From Microbacterium pseudoresistens (GTDB lineage: Bacteria; Actinomycetota; Actinomycetes; Actinomycetales; Microbacteriaceae), in contig NZ_JACCBH010000001.1 in NCBI RefSeq assembly GCF_013409745.1, positions 1,550,001 to 1,614,000 on the forward strand: a stretch of 64,000 nucleotides of DNA, in the 5' to 3' direction. Below, one piece after another: positions 41,706 through 49,756 of the stretch. The position numbers and the translations under genes are program-made. How positions within the stretch are numbered: the stretch's first letter is position 1; the number at the start of each line of letters is the position of its first letter. The notes beneath the pieces are model-generated. The model did no database searches. It had not been told where the DNA came from and saw only the letters and a program-made list of their open reading frames with translations.

Positions 41706-43742
41706 AGAGGATGGCTCAACCGCTGCCGTCTGATGGGGTTGGACGGGTACGCCAGCAGTGTCAAGTACCAGGCGACGGGTGAGGTTTCACAGATCACCCG
41801 TGCCGGTACGGTGTGGTCGGCCATGACGTTCACTTACAACTCGGGTACGCGCGAACTCCACACGATGGAGGAGACGACGCGTCGCAACGGGAATCAGTTC
41901 ACGCAGGAGGCGTTGCGCACGTACGACCGCAACCCGGCAGGGATCATCACGCAGATCACTTCGGCGGGCGCGAATCATGCGACCGACGTGCAGTGCTTCC
42001 GATATGACGGGTTTCAGCATTTGACGGCGGCGTGGACGCCGGCTGGTTCGTGCGCGGGTGAGCCGTCGGGGTCGTTGTCGGGTCCGGCGCCGTACGCGGT
42101 GATGTACGAGGTGGATCCGGTGACGGGGAATCGGGTGAGTGAGCAGCGTCGGACGAGGTCGGCGGATGCCTGGGATGTCACCGACTATGCCTATCCCGCG
42201 GGTGGGGCGCCGCGTCCGCATGCACCGGTGTCGGTGTCGCAGACCGAGGGTTCGGTGTCGACGTCGTCGGTGTTCGAGTACGACGCGGCTGGGGGAATGG
42301 TCTCGCGGGCGGGGCAGGAGATCGCTTTCGACATGTCGGGGCGGATCTCGTCTGTGCAAGACGGGTCGGGCTCGGAGGAGAGCATCTATACCGCGGACGG
42401 GCAGTTGTTGCTGCGGTTTGGCGGGTCGGATGGGGCGTCGTTGTTCCTGGGTGACACGCTGGTGCGTGAGACGACGGGGACGCTGCAGGCGAAATGGGCG
42501 GTGCGAACATATCAGGCCGCGGGTGTCACGGTCGCGCAGCGAACGAGTGGCGCGCAACCCGGGGTGTATTGGTTGATGCCGGATCCGGTGGGCACGGTCG
42601 GGTTGCAGATCGATGTCAGCACGGGTGTGGTGACGCGGCGGTGGACCGATCCGTTCGGGAACAGCCGTGGTGATGCGGTGGCGTGGCCGAGCCCGTTGGG
42701 GTTCTTGAATGCTCCGGAGTCTGCGGTCGGGTTGACGCAGCTGGGTGCGCGTGCGTATGACAGCGTGTTGGGGGTGTTCGTCAGTGTTGATCCGTTGTTG
42801 GATACGTCGGAGCCTCGGCATGCGAATGCGTATGGCTATGCGATGCATTCTCCGGTGTCCTATTCGGATGCTGACGGGCTGCGCCCGATCATCCAGCCTC
42901 CGCCCGGTGGGGGGAGCCCGTATTCCCCGGCGCCGAGGCCGGCGCCTTCGAGCCCGGGTGGGCATTGGAATCCGTCACCGCCGTCGGCCGGCAATGACCC
43001 CGCGGGCGATACCGGGTCAGTGGGGCCTGCTCAGGAGCAGTTCTGGAACCCGATGTCGTGGAGTGATGACACCTGGCGGGGCATCGGCGCAGTCGCCAGT
43101 GGTATCGCCGTCAGTGTGGGGATTGGGCTTGCGGCTGTGGGAGGTGGTGCGTGCGTCCTCGTCACCGCGGGGGTCTGCGCGGTCGTCATTGCCGGTGTCG
43201 CCGGCGCGGCCGGCGCGGTCGTTACCTACAACCTGGCGACCGATCCGGACGAGAGGACGGCAGAAGGGCTGCTCTCCACGGCCGCTCTCGGCGCTGCCGC
43301 TGGAGCCGCGGGGGGAGTTGCCGGTACCCTGATCTCCAAAGCACTCAGCGGCACCGCGGCCGTTGCAAGTAGCGTTCGTTACGGTCCGATAAAGCCAGGG
43401 CCGCTAGATGAGGCGGTCGCGAACACCTTTAGGAGTGGAAGTTACACAGGAGTCATTGCAGACAAGCCGACGACTCTGTATCGCGTCTTCAGCGGCAACA
43501 AGGAACTCGGCAGTTACTGGACTAGGACGAAGCCGTCAGGGCCAGTCCAGTCGATTGTGGACAGTGCGCTCGATCCGGCATGGGGCAATCAAGCAGTGAG
43601 TTGGGTGAAGGTCCGAGTACCCGCAGGAACCACTTTCTACGAGGGCGCGGCGGCTTCCCAAGGCGGTCTTGTTGGTGGCGGCAATCAGGTATTCGTCCCT
43701 CGGGTCGATCCGTCTTGGGTGGTGGGCCGCGGTGGCTTCTAA
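41664..43742 (+). CDS. RHS-repeat core fragment with C-terminal toxin-like domain, 5'-truncated
   Basis: 692 codons. RHS/YD strands run from about residue 25 to 370, ending with the conserved junction LGARAYDSVLGVFVSVDPLLD and NAYGYAMHSPVSYSDADGL, after which polymorphic toxin domains begin. The N-terminal secretion signal and most repeats of a full RHS protein (over 1,000 residues) are missing, so the start codon (GTG) is formal. A Pro-rich linker and an Ala/Gly hydrophobic region follow. The last 115 residues form an unassigned domain with LYRVFSGNKELGSYWTRT, VRVPAGTTFYEGAAA and GGGNQVFVP, perhaps ADP-ribosyltransferase-like. It overlaps a putative immunity gene. Confidence 0.75.
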   Translation: MADAPPHPEISSRTRGWLNRCRLMGLDGYASSVKYQATGEVSQITRAGTVWSAMTFTYNSGTRELHTMEETTRRNGNQFTQEALRTYDRNPAGIITQITSAGANHATDVQCFRYDGFQHLTAAWTPAGSCAGEPSGSLSGPAPYAVMYEVDPVTGNRVSEQRRTRSADAWDVTDYAYPAGGAPRPHAPVSVSQTEGSVSTSSVFEYDAAGGMVSRAGQEIAFDMSGRISSVQDGSGSEESIYTADGQLLLRFGGSDGASLFLGDTLVRETTGTLQAKWAVRTYQAAGVTVAQRTSGAQPGVYWLMPDPVGTVGLQIDVSTGVVTRRWTDPFGNSRGDAVAWPSPLGFLNAPESAVGLTQLGARAYDSVLGVFVSVDPLLDTSEPRHANAYGYAMHSPVSYSDADGLRPIIQPPPGGGSPYSPAPRPAPSSPGGHWNPSPPSAGNDPAGDTGSVGPAQEQFWNPMSWSDDTWRGIGAVASGIAVSVGIGLAAVGGGACVLVTAGVCAVVIAGVAGAAGAVVTYNLATDPDERTAEGLLSTAALGAAAGAAGGVAGTLISKALSGTAAVASSVRYGPIKPGPLDEAVANTFRSGSYTGVIADKPTTLYRVFSGNKELGSYWTRTKPSGPVQSIVDSALDPAWGNQAVSWVKVRVPAGTTFYEGAAASQGGLVGGGNQVFVPRVDPSWVVGRGGF

Positions 43743-44016
43743 CTATCAGAACCCCGAAGGATGGGACGAGATCCAGAGCTTCGCATCCCCAAGCGAATAC
43801 CAGCGATTCTTGCTTTGGATCCAATCTGCAATCGACGAGGAGGCGCTTACAGAAATCCCCGTTCAACGCCGCTACGGCCCCTCTGAGATGTTTGACGAGC
43901 GATGGTTTGCGGCGCCGTCTGGGCAGCGCTGGCGTTTGGTTGCCCCAGAGCCTCCGTTCCTAGGCGTCTTCCTGATGCTCGAATCTGCTGTGGGAAATGA
44001 TGACATCGTGACCTGA
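43732..44016 (+). CDS. Putative immunity protein to the RHS toxin-like domain
   Basis: 94 residues from a GTG at 43732, overlapping the RHS stop by 11 bases. It is small, acidic and soluble, with YGPSEMFDERWF and SGQRWRLVAPEPPFLGVFL as the most striking parts. No family is named with confidence. A small gene locked to the 3' end of a polymorphic toxin is the standard place for its immunity gene. The same reading frame continues after the stop into the duplicated RHS fragment. Confidence 0.6.
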   Translation: MASNYQNPEGWDEIQSFASPSEYQRFLLWIQSAIDEEALTEIPVQRRYGPSEMFDERWFAAPSGQRWRLVAPEPPFLGVFLMLESAVGNDDIVT

Positions 44017-44034
44017 CCTACGGCATGGGGGTCT

Positions 44035-44205
44035 GAGCCTCGGCATGCGAACGCGTATGGCTATGCGATGCATTCTCCGGTGTCCTATTCGGATGCTGAT
44101 GGGCTGCGCCCGATCATCCAGCCCCCGCCCGGTGGGGGGAACCCGTATACCCCGGCGCCGCGGCCGGCTCCGGCGTACCAGCCCCCGGCGCCGGGCGGGC
44201 ATTGG
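44035..44205 (+). repeat. Second copy of the RHS core/toxin junction
   Basis: This stretch repeats 42810-42967 almost base for base for the first 120 bases (only a few substitutions) and then more loosely through the Pro-rich linker. It encodes EPRHANAYGYAMHSPVSYSD, the conserved end of the RHS core. It marks an orphan toxin cassette placed behind the first one, probably by recombination at the junction. Confidence 0.85.
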
Positions 44206-44865
44206 CGGCCAACTCCTCCAGCTGCTGGTAATGAGCCTTCCAGCGATATCAGTGCTGTGGCTCTGCTCGGGGACTGGAACTCGCGCCGTGTCGCACTGCT
44301 GAGCTTCACACTTTATCGTCAATACATCAACTCCGAAGATAATCGGAGAATTAGTAGAGTCTCGGATCGTTGGTACAAGACGTTTGATGGCGCTGTGGAA
44401 GCGGGAATAAAATATAAGGCACGAGGTGAACTCGATATTGAGCACCTTCTTCAAGCTGTTGTACTATCGGGGATATATGAAGCTGGCACCACGTTAAATA
44501 TGAACTTTAAGACCGGAGGCAAGTGGGATGCGAAAGTGCCCATTAAGGCGCTGTCGGGACTCGGGAACAGAGACTACATGTACCCTGCTCAGTCCGATGG
44601 CGCGTCGATTCGATCTGATGTGTTCGGTAATGTGATTTTCGGAGCAATGACCGCTCGATATCACCTAGAGTTGGATACTGCCCAGCTTGCTGGCAACATG
44701 GGCACTCCTGAGGCAGGTATTGGCAACGATCCAGTCGATGATATTGCGATTGCGATTGCGATTGCGATTGGGTTTGAACTATTCGAGAAGTACTCGACAA
44801 AATTCACGTTTCGTCAGTACTATGAAACAATTCTGGCGCACTGTTATGAAATAGAATGCAAATGA
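44068..44865 (+). CDS. Orphan RHS-CT cassette with type-44-like toxin domain
   Basis: 265 codons from the first ATG, although the RHS homology begins 33 bases upstream. After the junction motif and a Pro-rich linker comes a domain of about 190 residues. GGKWDAKVPIKAL, SDVFGNVIFGAMTARY and GNDPVDDIAIAI match the pattern of polymorphic toxin type 44 (WDxK, a DxxGNxxFG region and DDxxDxxAI), judged from memory. The cassette lacks its own secretion signal and would only be used if joined to an RHS core. Lower GC than the neighbours suggests transfer. A hexamer ATTGCG is repeated four times at 44743-44766. Confidence 0.6.
   Translation: MHSPVSYSDADGLRPIIQPPPGGGNPYTPAPRPAPAYQPPAPGGHWRPTPPAAGNEPSSDISAVALLGDWNSRRVALLSFTLYRQYINSEDNRRISRVSDRWYKTFDGAVEAGIKYKARGELDIEHLLQAVVLSGIYEAGTTLNMNFKTGGKWDAKVPIKALSGLGNRDYMYPAQSDGASIRSDVFGNVIFGAMTARYHLELDTAQLAGNMGTPEAGIGNDPVDDIAIAIAIAIGFELFEKYSTKFTFRQYYETILAHCYEIECK
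44743..44766 (+). repeat. Four tandem ATTGCG hexamers in the toxin-like cassette
   Basis: Four perfect copies followed by ATTGGG encode alternating Ile-Ala in the orphan toxin domain. Slippage would add or remove two residues without changing frame. Confidence 0.9.
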
Positions 44866-45338
44866 AGAGGCGAACTCTGTTTTGGCTGTCGATTGCGTTG
44901 GCGCCAATACTGCTCGTGGCACTGGCGTTCGGGGCGCTACTGATCCATCAGCGAATTTTGCATGATGAATGGGATAATCCCCCAGAGAGTCAGTTGACCT
45001 TCCCATACAAATGGTTCCAAGTGGTTGGGCCCGATGAGAATTTCCTCTCCGAGAATCCGTACATAAAACTGAACGAAGATGGAAGCGGGTTCGTGCAGAA
45101 GGTCTATCTCGGTGAGATTGATGAGGATCACGGTGTGCGGCCATGCGTCGTCGCTGAGGGAGACCCGTACACGGGCACTGTGACGTGGGAGTTCGACGAG
45201 AATCGTGCGTTCCGCATCCACCATGGCAATGATTCCGCAGTATTCACGCCGAAGGGCGGCGGGACGATGCAACGCGCTAATTGGACTTGGATCATCGAGC
45301 TTTTCTGCGACGGCAACCACGTGAACTTCAATAACTGA
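44862..45338 (+). CDS. Single-pass membrane protein, possible immunity protein A
   Basis: 158 residues from the ATG at 44862, overlapping the orphan cassette stop as ATGA. One N-terminal transmembrane helix (about 5-27) precedes an extracytoplasmic domain. TGTVTWEF, NDSAVFTPKGG and ELFCDGNHVNF recur in the next gene. Coupling to a toxin cassette makes it a good immunity candidate, but I do not recognise the family. Codon use is less GC-rich than in neighbouring chromosomal genes. Confidence 0.6.
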   Translation: MKRRTLFWLSIALAPILLVALAFGALLIHQRILHDEWDNPPESQLTFPYKWFQVVGPDENFLSENPYIKLNEDGSGFVQKVYLGEIDEDHGVRPCVVAEGDPYTGTVTWEFDENRAFRIHHGNDSAVFTPKGGGTMQRANWTWIIELFCDGNHVNFNN

Positions 45339-45387
45339 CCGCCGCTCTGATGGACGCCCTCGTACTCGAACACTCCGGAGATATTGC

Positions 45388-45876
45388 ATGCGAGTGAGAA
45401 CCGCAAGTGTTGTCGTTACCGCGATTGGTATCGGTATTTTGATATGGGTGGTCATCTATGTTGTAGGGTACGTGCTCATTCGCGAGATCTTTGTTGGCAG
45501 CAGGCATCCTGCTGATCAGTTCGAGTTCCCAATGAGCTGGAAGCAGTCGATTCAGCCGGGTGATGAGAACAGAGGAGAGTCAACGATTGACCTCCATGGC
45601 GATGGCACGGGAATAGTCGCGCGAGTTCTGTTCGGAGATGAAGTGCGTATCAATGGTGGCCTCTCGTGCGCGGGCGGTGAGAAGGACTCCTATTCTGGGC
45701 GTGTCACCTGGTCGATCTCCGCAGATAATTCACTGGAGCTTGAACAGAATAATGGCTCCGCTGTGTTCGTTCCGGATGCCTGCAAATTCGCTGGTGTCGA
45801 CTGGCACGACATGCGCGAACTGTTCTGTGACGGATCGATGTTGTACTACTCGTCAAACGCTGGCGCTGACCACTGA
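45388..45876 (+). CDS. Single-pass membrane protein, paralogue of the preceding gene
   Basis: 162 residues with one N-terminal helix (about 8-30) and the same domain as the gene before it: SGRVTWSI, NGSAVFVPDACK, MRELFCDGSMLYY and a shared D/E-G-x-G-xx-ARVLFG-like strand. Two Cys are added. It probably arose by duplication and may protect against a related toxin that has been lost from the array. Confidence 0.6.
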   Translation: MRVRTASVVVTAIGIGILIWVVIYVVGYVLIREIFVGSRHPADQFEFPMSWKQSIQPGDENRGESTIDLHGDGTGIVARVLFGDEVRINGGLSCAGGEKDSYSGRVTWSISADNSLELEQNNGSAVFVPDACKFAGVDWHDMRELFCDGSMLYYSSNAGADH

Positions 45877-45885
45877 CCGTTCCGG

Positions 45886-45981
45886 TATGACAGGTTTCAG
45901 TATTTGACGGCGCCGTGGACGCCGACCAGTTCGTGCGCGGTGAGCCGTCGGGTCCGGCGCGGTATGCGGTGATGCCCGAGG
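45886..45981 (+). repeat. Third RHS remnant
   Basis: This stretch (CGGTATGACAGGTTTCAGTA onward) repeats the RHS core at 41998-42113, with small deletions. It has no open frame of its own. It marks the right edge of the RHS locus and shows that the array once held another core or was rearranged. Confidence 0.8.
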
Positions 45982-46085
45982 TTGCCCACCTCGATGGGAG
46001 GTGCCCCGACACGCCCTGCGAATGCGCGCAAAGGGCTATCTGGGGCGCACGAGCGCGAAAGCCGCGCCCCGGCACGCCACCTGCC

Positions 46086-46574
46086 TCAGCGGTAGTTGAC
46101 GAACTGGAGGTCGATGTCGAGGTCGGCGCCCTTGAGCAGAGCGATCACGGCTTGCAGGTCGTCGCGGCTCTTGGACTGCACGCGCAGCTCGTCGCCCTGG
46201 ATCTGGCTCTTGACGCCCTTGGGCCCCTCGTCGCGGATGATCTTGCCGATCTTCTTCGCGTTCTCCGACGAGATGCCGTCCTTCATGGTCGAGACGATGC
46301 GGTACTCCTTGCCGCTGGCCACCGGGTCGCCCGACTCCAGGCTCTTCAGCGAGATGCCGCGCTTGATGAGCTTCGTCTGGAACACGTCGAGCACCGCCTT
46401 GGCGCGCTCCTCGGCGTTCGCGGTGATGACGATCTGCTCGCCGCTCCACGCGATCGAGGCGCCGGTGCCGCGGAAGTCATAGCGCTGCTCGACCTCCTTG
46501 CGGGCCTGGTTCAGGGCGTTGTCGGCCTCCTGATGCTCGACCTTGCTGACGATGTCGAAAGAGCTGTCTGCCAT
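46086..46574 (-). CDS. yajQ: YajQ-family nucleotide-binding protein
   Basis: 162 residues from the ATG at 46574. The sequence [60 protein letters not shown] and [15 protein letters not shown] matches YajQ (DUF520) throughout. Family members bind nucleotides, tRNA or cyclic di-GMP and act as regulators. It is a typical chromosomal gene that lies just outside the RHS region. Confidence 0.95.
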   Translation of the reverse strand: MADSSFDIVSKVEHQEADNALNQARKEVEQRYDFRGTGASIAWSGEQIVITANAEERAKAVLDVFQTKLIKRGISLKSLESGDPVASGKEYRIVSTMKDGISSENAKKIGKIIRDEGPKGVKSQIQGDELRVQSKSRDDLQAVIALLKGADLDIDLQFVNYR

Positions 46575-46644
46575 GCGCACAGTGTAACCGGGCGCCCGCG
46601 CGTCGCCTCGAGAGCAGGCGAGCCGGGGGCGTATTCTCGGCCGC

Positions 46645-46797
46645 ATGGCACGGATCGCCGGTCGCAAGACGGCCCTGACATGGGTCGCCGGTGTGTTCTG
46701 CGCCGGGGTGATCGCCCTTCTCGGCTATCTGGCGATCCCGATGCTCCCCGTGATCGGCGACTACGTCGCCGGGATGGTGCGCTCGCTGATCGGATGA
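46645..46797 (+). CDS. 50-residue single-pass membrane protein
   Basis: A short gene reading [18 protein letters not shown] and on to MVRSLIG, with one hydrophobic segment (about 12-38) after a basic start. TATTCT at 46632-46637 lies seven bases before the ATG, the leaderless promoter arrangement seen at several other genes in this window, which supports it as real. No family is known to me. It is divergent from yajQ. Confidence 0.6.
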   Translation: MARIAGRKTALTWVAGVFCAGVIALLGYLAIPMLPVIGDYVAGMVRSLIG

Positions 46798-46912
46798 TGA
46801 TCGCGATCGCGTAACTTCGCCGAAATCTTCGGCACGCCTCTAAGCAGAGCCGACGTCACGGCGATACTCTTCACCCGTCATACCGTGCAGACCACCGATG
46901 CGAGGAGCTCCC

Positions 46913-47857
46913 ATGAGTGACCACGAGGCACCCCGGACCCCGTCCGACAAGAACGTCGACGGCGTGGTCGACAGCGCCAATGAGGCGCTCGCCGACGCCG
47001 ATCGGGCCGCGAAGGATGCGGCATCCGACGGCTCTTCCATCGTCGAGGAGTCGGAGGTCATCGAGACGACGAACGTCGAGACACCGAAGGTCGAAGACCC
47101 GGATGCGGCGGCATTCGCCGAGGCGGAGAGCGCGTTCCCCGGCACGTTCGGCACATCGTCGGCCGCCGCCGCGCCCGCGTCCGAGTCGATCGCCGCCGAT
47201 GCGTACACTCCTCCGCCCGCATCGGATGCCGACACGCGCATCTTCGCCCCGGAGCCGGCAGCCGAGCCGACCGTCACCGGAGCCGCCGCTCCCGGCCCCA
47301 TCTTCGTGCAGGCGCCCGAGCCGCCCCGCGACCGCGGCAACCGCGGCACAGTGGCCGGCATCGGCATCCTCGCTGCCCTCTGCTTCGCCGTGCTGTACCT
47401 CGGGACGGCGCTGGGCATCGGCGCGCTTGCGGGCAACGTCGAGGGCGACACCTTCGTCGACTCCGTGCTCGAAGCGCTCACGAGCTGGCAGCTCTGGGTG
47501 CCGACCGCCGTCTTCTTTATCGCCTTCTGGCTGCTGGGTGCGATCATCAACCGCGGCCGGTGGGGATTCTGGGTGGTCTTCGGCATCCTCGTCGGCGTCG
47601 CCTCGTACGGCGGGCACCTGCTCGGTCAACTGTTCGCCGCTCCGTTCTGGAACATCTCCTCGGCGCAGGCGGGCGAGCTGGTCAACGTCAATCTGTTGGC
47701 ACCGTTGGCGATCGCCGCGTTCATCTTCGGCCGCGAGCTGACCATCTGGTTCGGCGCGTGGGCGGCCCGCAGCGGCGCGCGCAAGACGGTGCGCAACGCC
47801 GAAGCGCAGCGCGAGTACGAACGGCTCCTCGAGGCGGGGCCGAAGCTCTCGGCGTGA
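46913..47857 (+). CDS. Membrane protein with acidic disordered N-terminus
   Basis: 314 residues from the ATG at 46913 with CGAGGAG upstream. The first 140 residues are acidic, Ala/Pro-rich and probably disordered. Four transmembrane helices follow (from GIGILAALCFAVLYLG to LLAPLAIAAFIFG), then a basic tail. Function is unknown. TACTCT at 46865-46870 could be the promoter -10. Confidence 0.75.
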   Translation: MSDHEAPRTPSDKNVDGVVDSANEALADADRAAKDAASDGSSIVEESEVIETTNVETPKVEDPDAAAFAEAESAFPGTFGTSSAAAAPASESIAADAYTPPPASDADTRIFAPEPAAEPTVTGAAAPGPIFVQAPEPPRDRGNRGTVAGIGILAALCFAVLYLGTALGIGALAGNVEGDTFVDSVLEALTSWQLWVPTAVFFIAFWLLGAIINRGRWGFWVVFGILVGVASYGGHLLGQLFAAPFWNISSAQAGELVNVNLLAPLAIAAFIFGRELTIWFGAWAARSGARKTVRNAEAQREYERLLEAGPKLSA

Positions 47858-47892
47858 TCCCGCACGCGACGCGGATGCCCTCGCTTTCGCAT

Positions 47893-47919
47893 CGCATATA
47901 AATTCGCACCGCATATAAA
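47893..47919 (+). repeat. Direct repeat CGCATATAAA
   Basis: The 10-mer occurs at 47893-47902 and 47910-47919, 17 bases apart, in an AT-rich spot upstream of a membrane-protein gene. It may be a paired regulator site or promoter. Confidence 0.5.
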
Positions 47920-48016
47920 GAAGAACGGCAAGCGAACAGGAATCGACACGGACGACAACGAGCAGAACCCCCGCGATCCGGCCCCCTCGGGCGGATCGAC
48001 GGGGGTTTCGCCCGTC

Positions 48017-48457
48017 GTGGCCTGGGCGATGGCGACCGTCGTCTTCTTCGCCCTCGCCGTTCTGGGGCTCGGCGCGCTGACGCTTGCGACGGCACAGGAT
48101 CTCATCGACGAGCCCGGGCTCGGTGCTCTCCCCGGCGCGCTGGCGATGATCGTCGCACTGGCCGTGTTCAGCATCGGGCTCGCCGTCGTGCTCCGCGCGC
48201 CGCGACCGCGGTTCGTCTCGAGCGTGTTCCTCGCCTTCAGTGCGGCACTGGCGCACCTCGTCGCCCTCTGGCTCGGCGCGTTGATCGCCGGGGCGGGGCC
48301 CGCCGCCGCGACGGCCATCGTCGGCCGGTTCGTGCTGGGTGGGGCAAGTGCGCTCATCACGGTCGCCGCACTCCTGGCCGCCTTCGGGGGCATCGCCGCC
48401 CGCCGGTCGCGGTCGGGCACGCCACGCTGGCCGTGGGAGGGCGACGGCGTGCCCTGA
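48017..48457 (+). CDS. Four-helix membrane protein
   Basis: 146 residues if started at the GTG at 48017. The frame is open for more than 100 bases upstream and reads like protein (DTDDNEQNPRDPAPSGG) but holds no ATG, GTG or TTG, so the true start is uncertain. Four hydrophobic helices are visible, with a short basic tail ending WPWEGDGVP. The family is unknown. It may be co-transcribed with the membrane protein before it. Confidence 0.6.
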   Translation: MAWAMATVVFFALAVLGLGALTLATAQDLIDEPGLGALPGALAMIVALAVFSIGLAVVLRAPRPRFVSSVFLAFSAALAHLVALWLGALIAGAGPAAATAIVGRFVLGGASALITVAALLAAFGGIAARRSRSGTPRWPWEGDGVP

Positions 48458-48503
48458 CCCGCCGCTGACGGCGGGTGAGCATGGTGCGGCGTACGCTGGA
48501 ATC

Positions 48504-49151
48504 GTGCAGCGCTCACTGGAGACGCAGGTCGACCAGGCCGTCGAGGCCTGGTTACGCTGGGTGCCGCGCTGGCAGCCGGCGACGCACCGCGGCCGGGTGG
48601 CGCCGTGCCGGCGCTGTCTGGGCTCGCCCATCCTGTCGGCGGCGGGCATCGGCTCGAACGTGCCGCACGGTGTGCAGCACGGACTGTCCACCCGCGTCAA
48701 GACGATCGTGGATCACGCCGTCGCCGACTACACCGCCCGCAACCTGCCGATGCTGCAGAGTGAGCTCGATCAGCAGGCCGCCCGCAACCGGTCGCGCGGA
48801 TACCGGCCGGCCGAAGACCTCGCCCCCGAGTTCGAGGGAATGCCACTGGACCCGGATCCGTTGCCGGGCGCGCCCTTCCTGTTCACCCTCGCCGGGCTGG
48901 CCGACGAAGAGGCCGCGGAACTGCCACCCCTGCCGCCGCTGAGCGACGACGCCAAGGCGGCGCTGCGGCGCGAGGTCGGCTTGGCCGATGAATACGCGAA
49001 CATGGTCGGTCGCGAGATCTGCGGGATGCTGCTGCGTCATCGGCTGCGCGTGCAGGAGGCGATCGCGCACTACGTGGAACCTCAGATCGAAGCGATGCTC
49101 GCCGAACTCACCGAAGCGCTCGACTCGCCCTTCGAGTCCGACGGGCTCTGA
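48504..49151 (+). CDS. Conserved-looking hypothetical protein
   Basis: 215 residues from a GTG. TACGCT at 48492-48497 lies six bases upstream, the leaderless arrangement. The N-terminal part has two Cys in VAPCRRCLGSP, perhaps half a zinc site. The rest is helical and charged, with LGLADEYANMVGREICGMLL-like helices near the end (two further Cys residues absent except one). I do not recognise a family or infer a function. Confidence 0.65.
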   Translation: MQRSLETQVDQAVEAWLRWVPRWQPATHRGRVAPCRRCLGSPILSAAGIGSNVPHGVQHGLSTRVKTIVDHAVADYTARNLPMLQSELDQQAARNRSRGYRPAEDLAPEFEGMPLDPDPLPGAPFLFTLAGLADEEAAELPPLPPLSDDAKAALRREVGLADEYANMVGREICGMLLRHRLRVQEAIAHYVEPQIEAMLAELTEALDSPFESDGL

Positions 49152-49185
49152 GCTCGACGAGCCTGAGACTCGACGGTCCCGAGAT

Positions 49186-49605
49186 TCACTTCTTGGCGTC
49201 GAGTGTGCCGATGGCCGTGCCCTCGGCGTCGAACACCTGCAGAGTCGTGTCCGCGACGGTCGCGGTATCGATGTGCTCCAGCCATGTGTCGATGTCGGGG
49301 CATCCCTTCTGGGTGCCCACCGAGATGGTGAAATCGAGCGCGTCGCCGTTCTGCGCGTACGTGCCGTTGAAGGCGTTGCAGCCGTCGTTCGCAGCGAACG
49401 TGCCGTCGTCGTAGATCGAGAGTTTCGGCTCTCCGGTCTGCGTGCTCTGCCATGCGGAGACGAGCGTGGGAGCGCTGGACGGCGCCTCTGACGGCTCCGG
49501 CACTTCGGTGGGGGTCGAGGCTCCTCCGGCGGTGGATGCGCACCCTGCGAGGAGCAGCATTCCTGAGGCGAAGAGAACTGTGGATGCGGTCGTCTTGATG
49601 CGCAT
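49186..49605 (-). CDS. META-domain (HslJ-like) lipoprotein
   Basis: 139 residues from the ATG at 49605. The signal peptide ends in lipobox LLAGC, followed by a Pro/Ser/Thr linker. The META-type core is LVSAWQSTQTGEPKLSIYDDGTFAANDGCNAFNGTY, with GCN and the later KGCPDIDTWL. META proteins are small envelope proteins linked to stress or antibiotic tolerance in some bacteria. It is divergent from the secreted protease. Confidence 0.8.
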   Translation of the reverse strand: MRIKTTASTVLFASGMLLLAGCASTAGGASTPTEVPEPSEAPSSAPTLVSAWQSTQTGEPKLSIYDDGTFAANDGCNAFNGTYAQNGDALDFTISVGTQKGCPDIDTWLEHIDTATVADTTLQVFDAEGTAIGTLDAKK

Positions 49606-49756
49606 GAGGATCACCCTCTCGAAAACTCTGACTCCCCAAACACTATCCTCATGGGTTACTGTGAAGAGGCTGTGTCTCTTCTAGGGAGACTCAGTGAAGT
49701 TGGGGGGAACTACCCTGCCTCGCTCAAATCGTGTCCGATAACCAGAGGGATCCAAG

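Noticed and set aside
41600..46000. CRISPR array or tandem repeat locus
   Set aside because: The repeats here are long, coding RHS duplications of different lengths, without regular short repeats and spacers. No CRISPR-like pattern was seen anywhere in the window.
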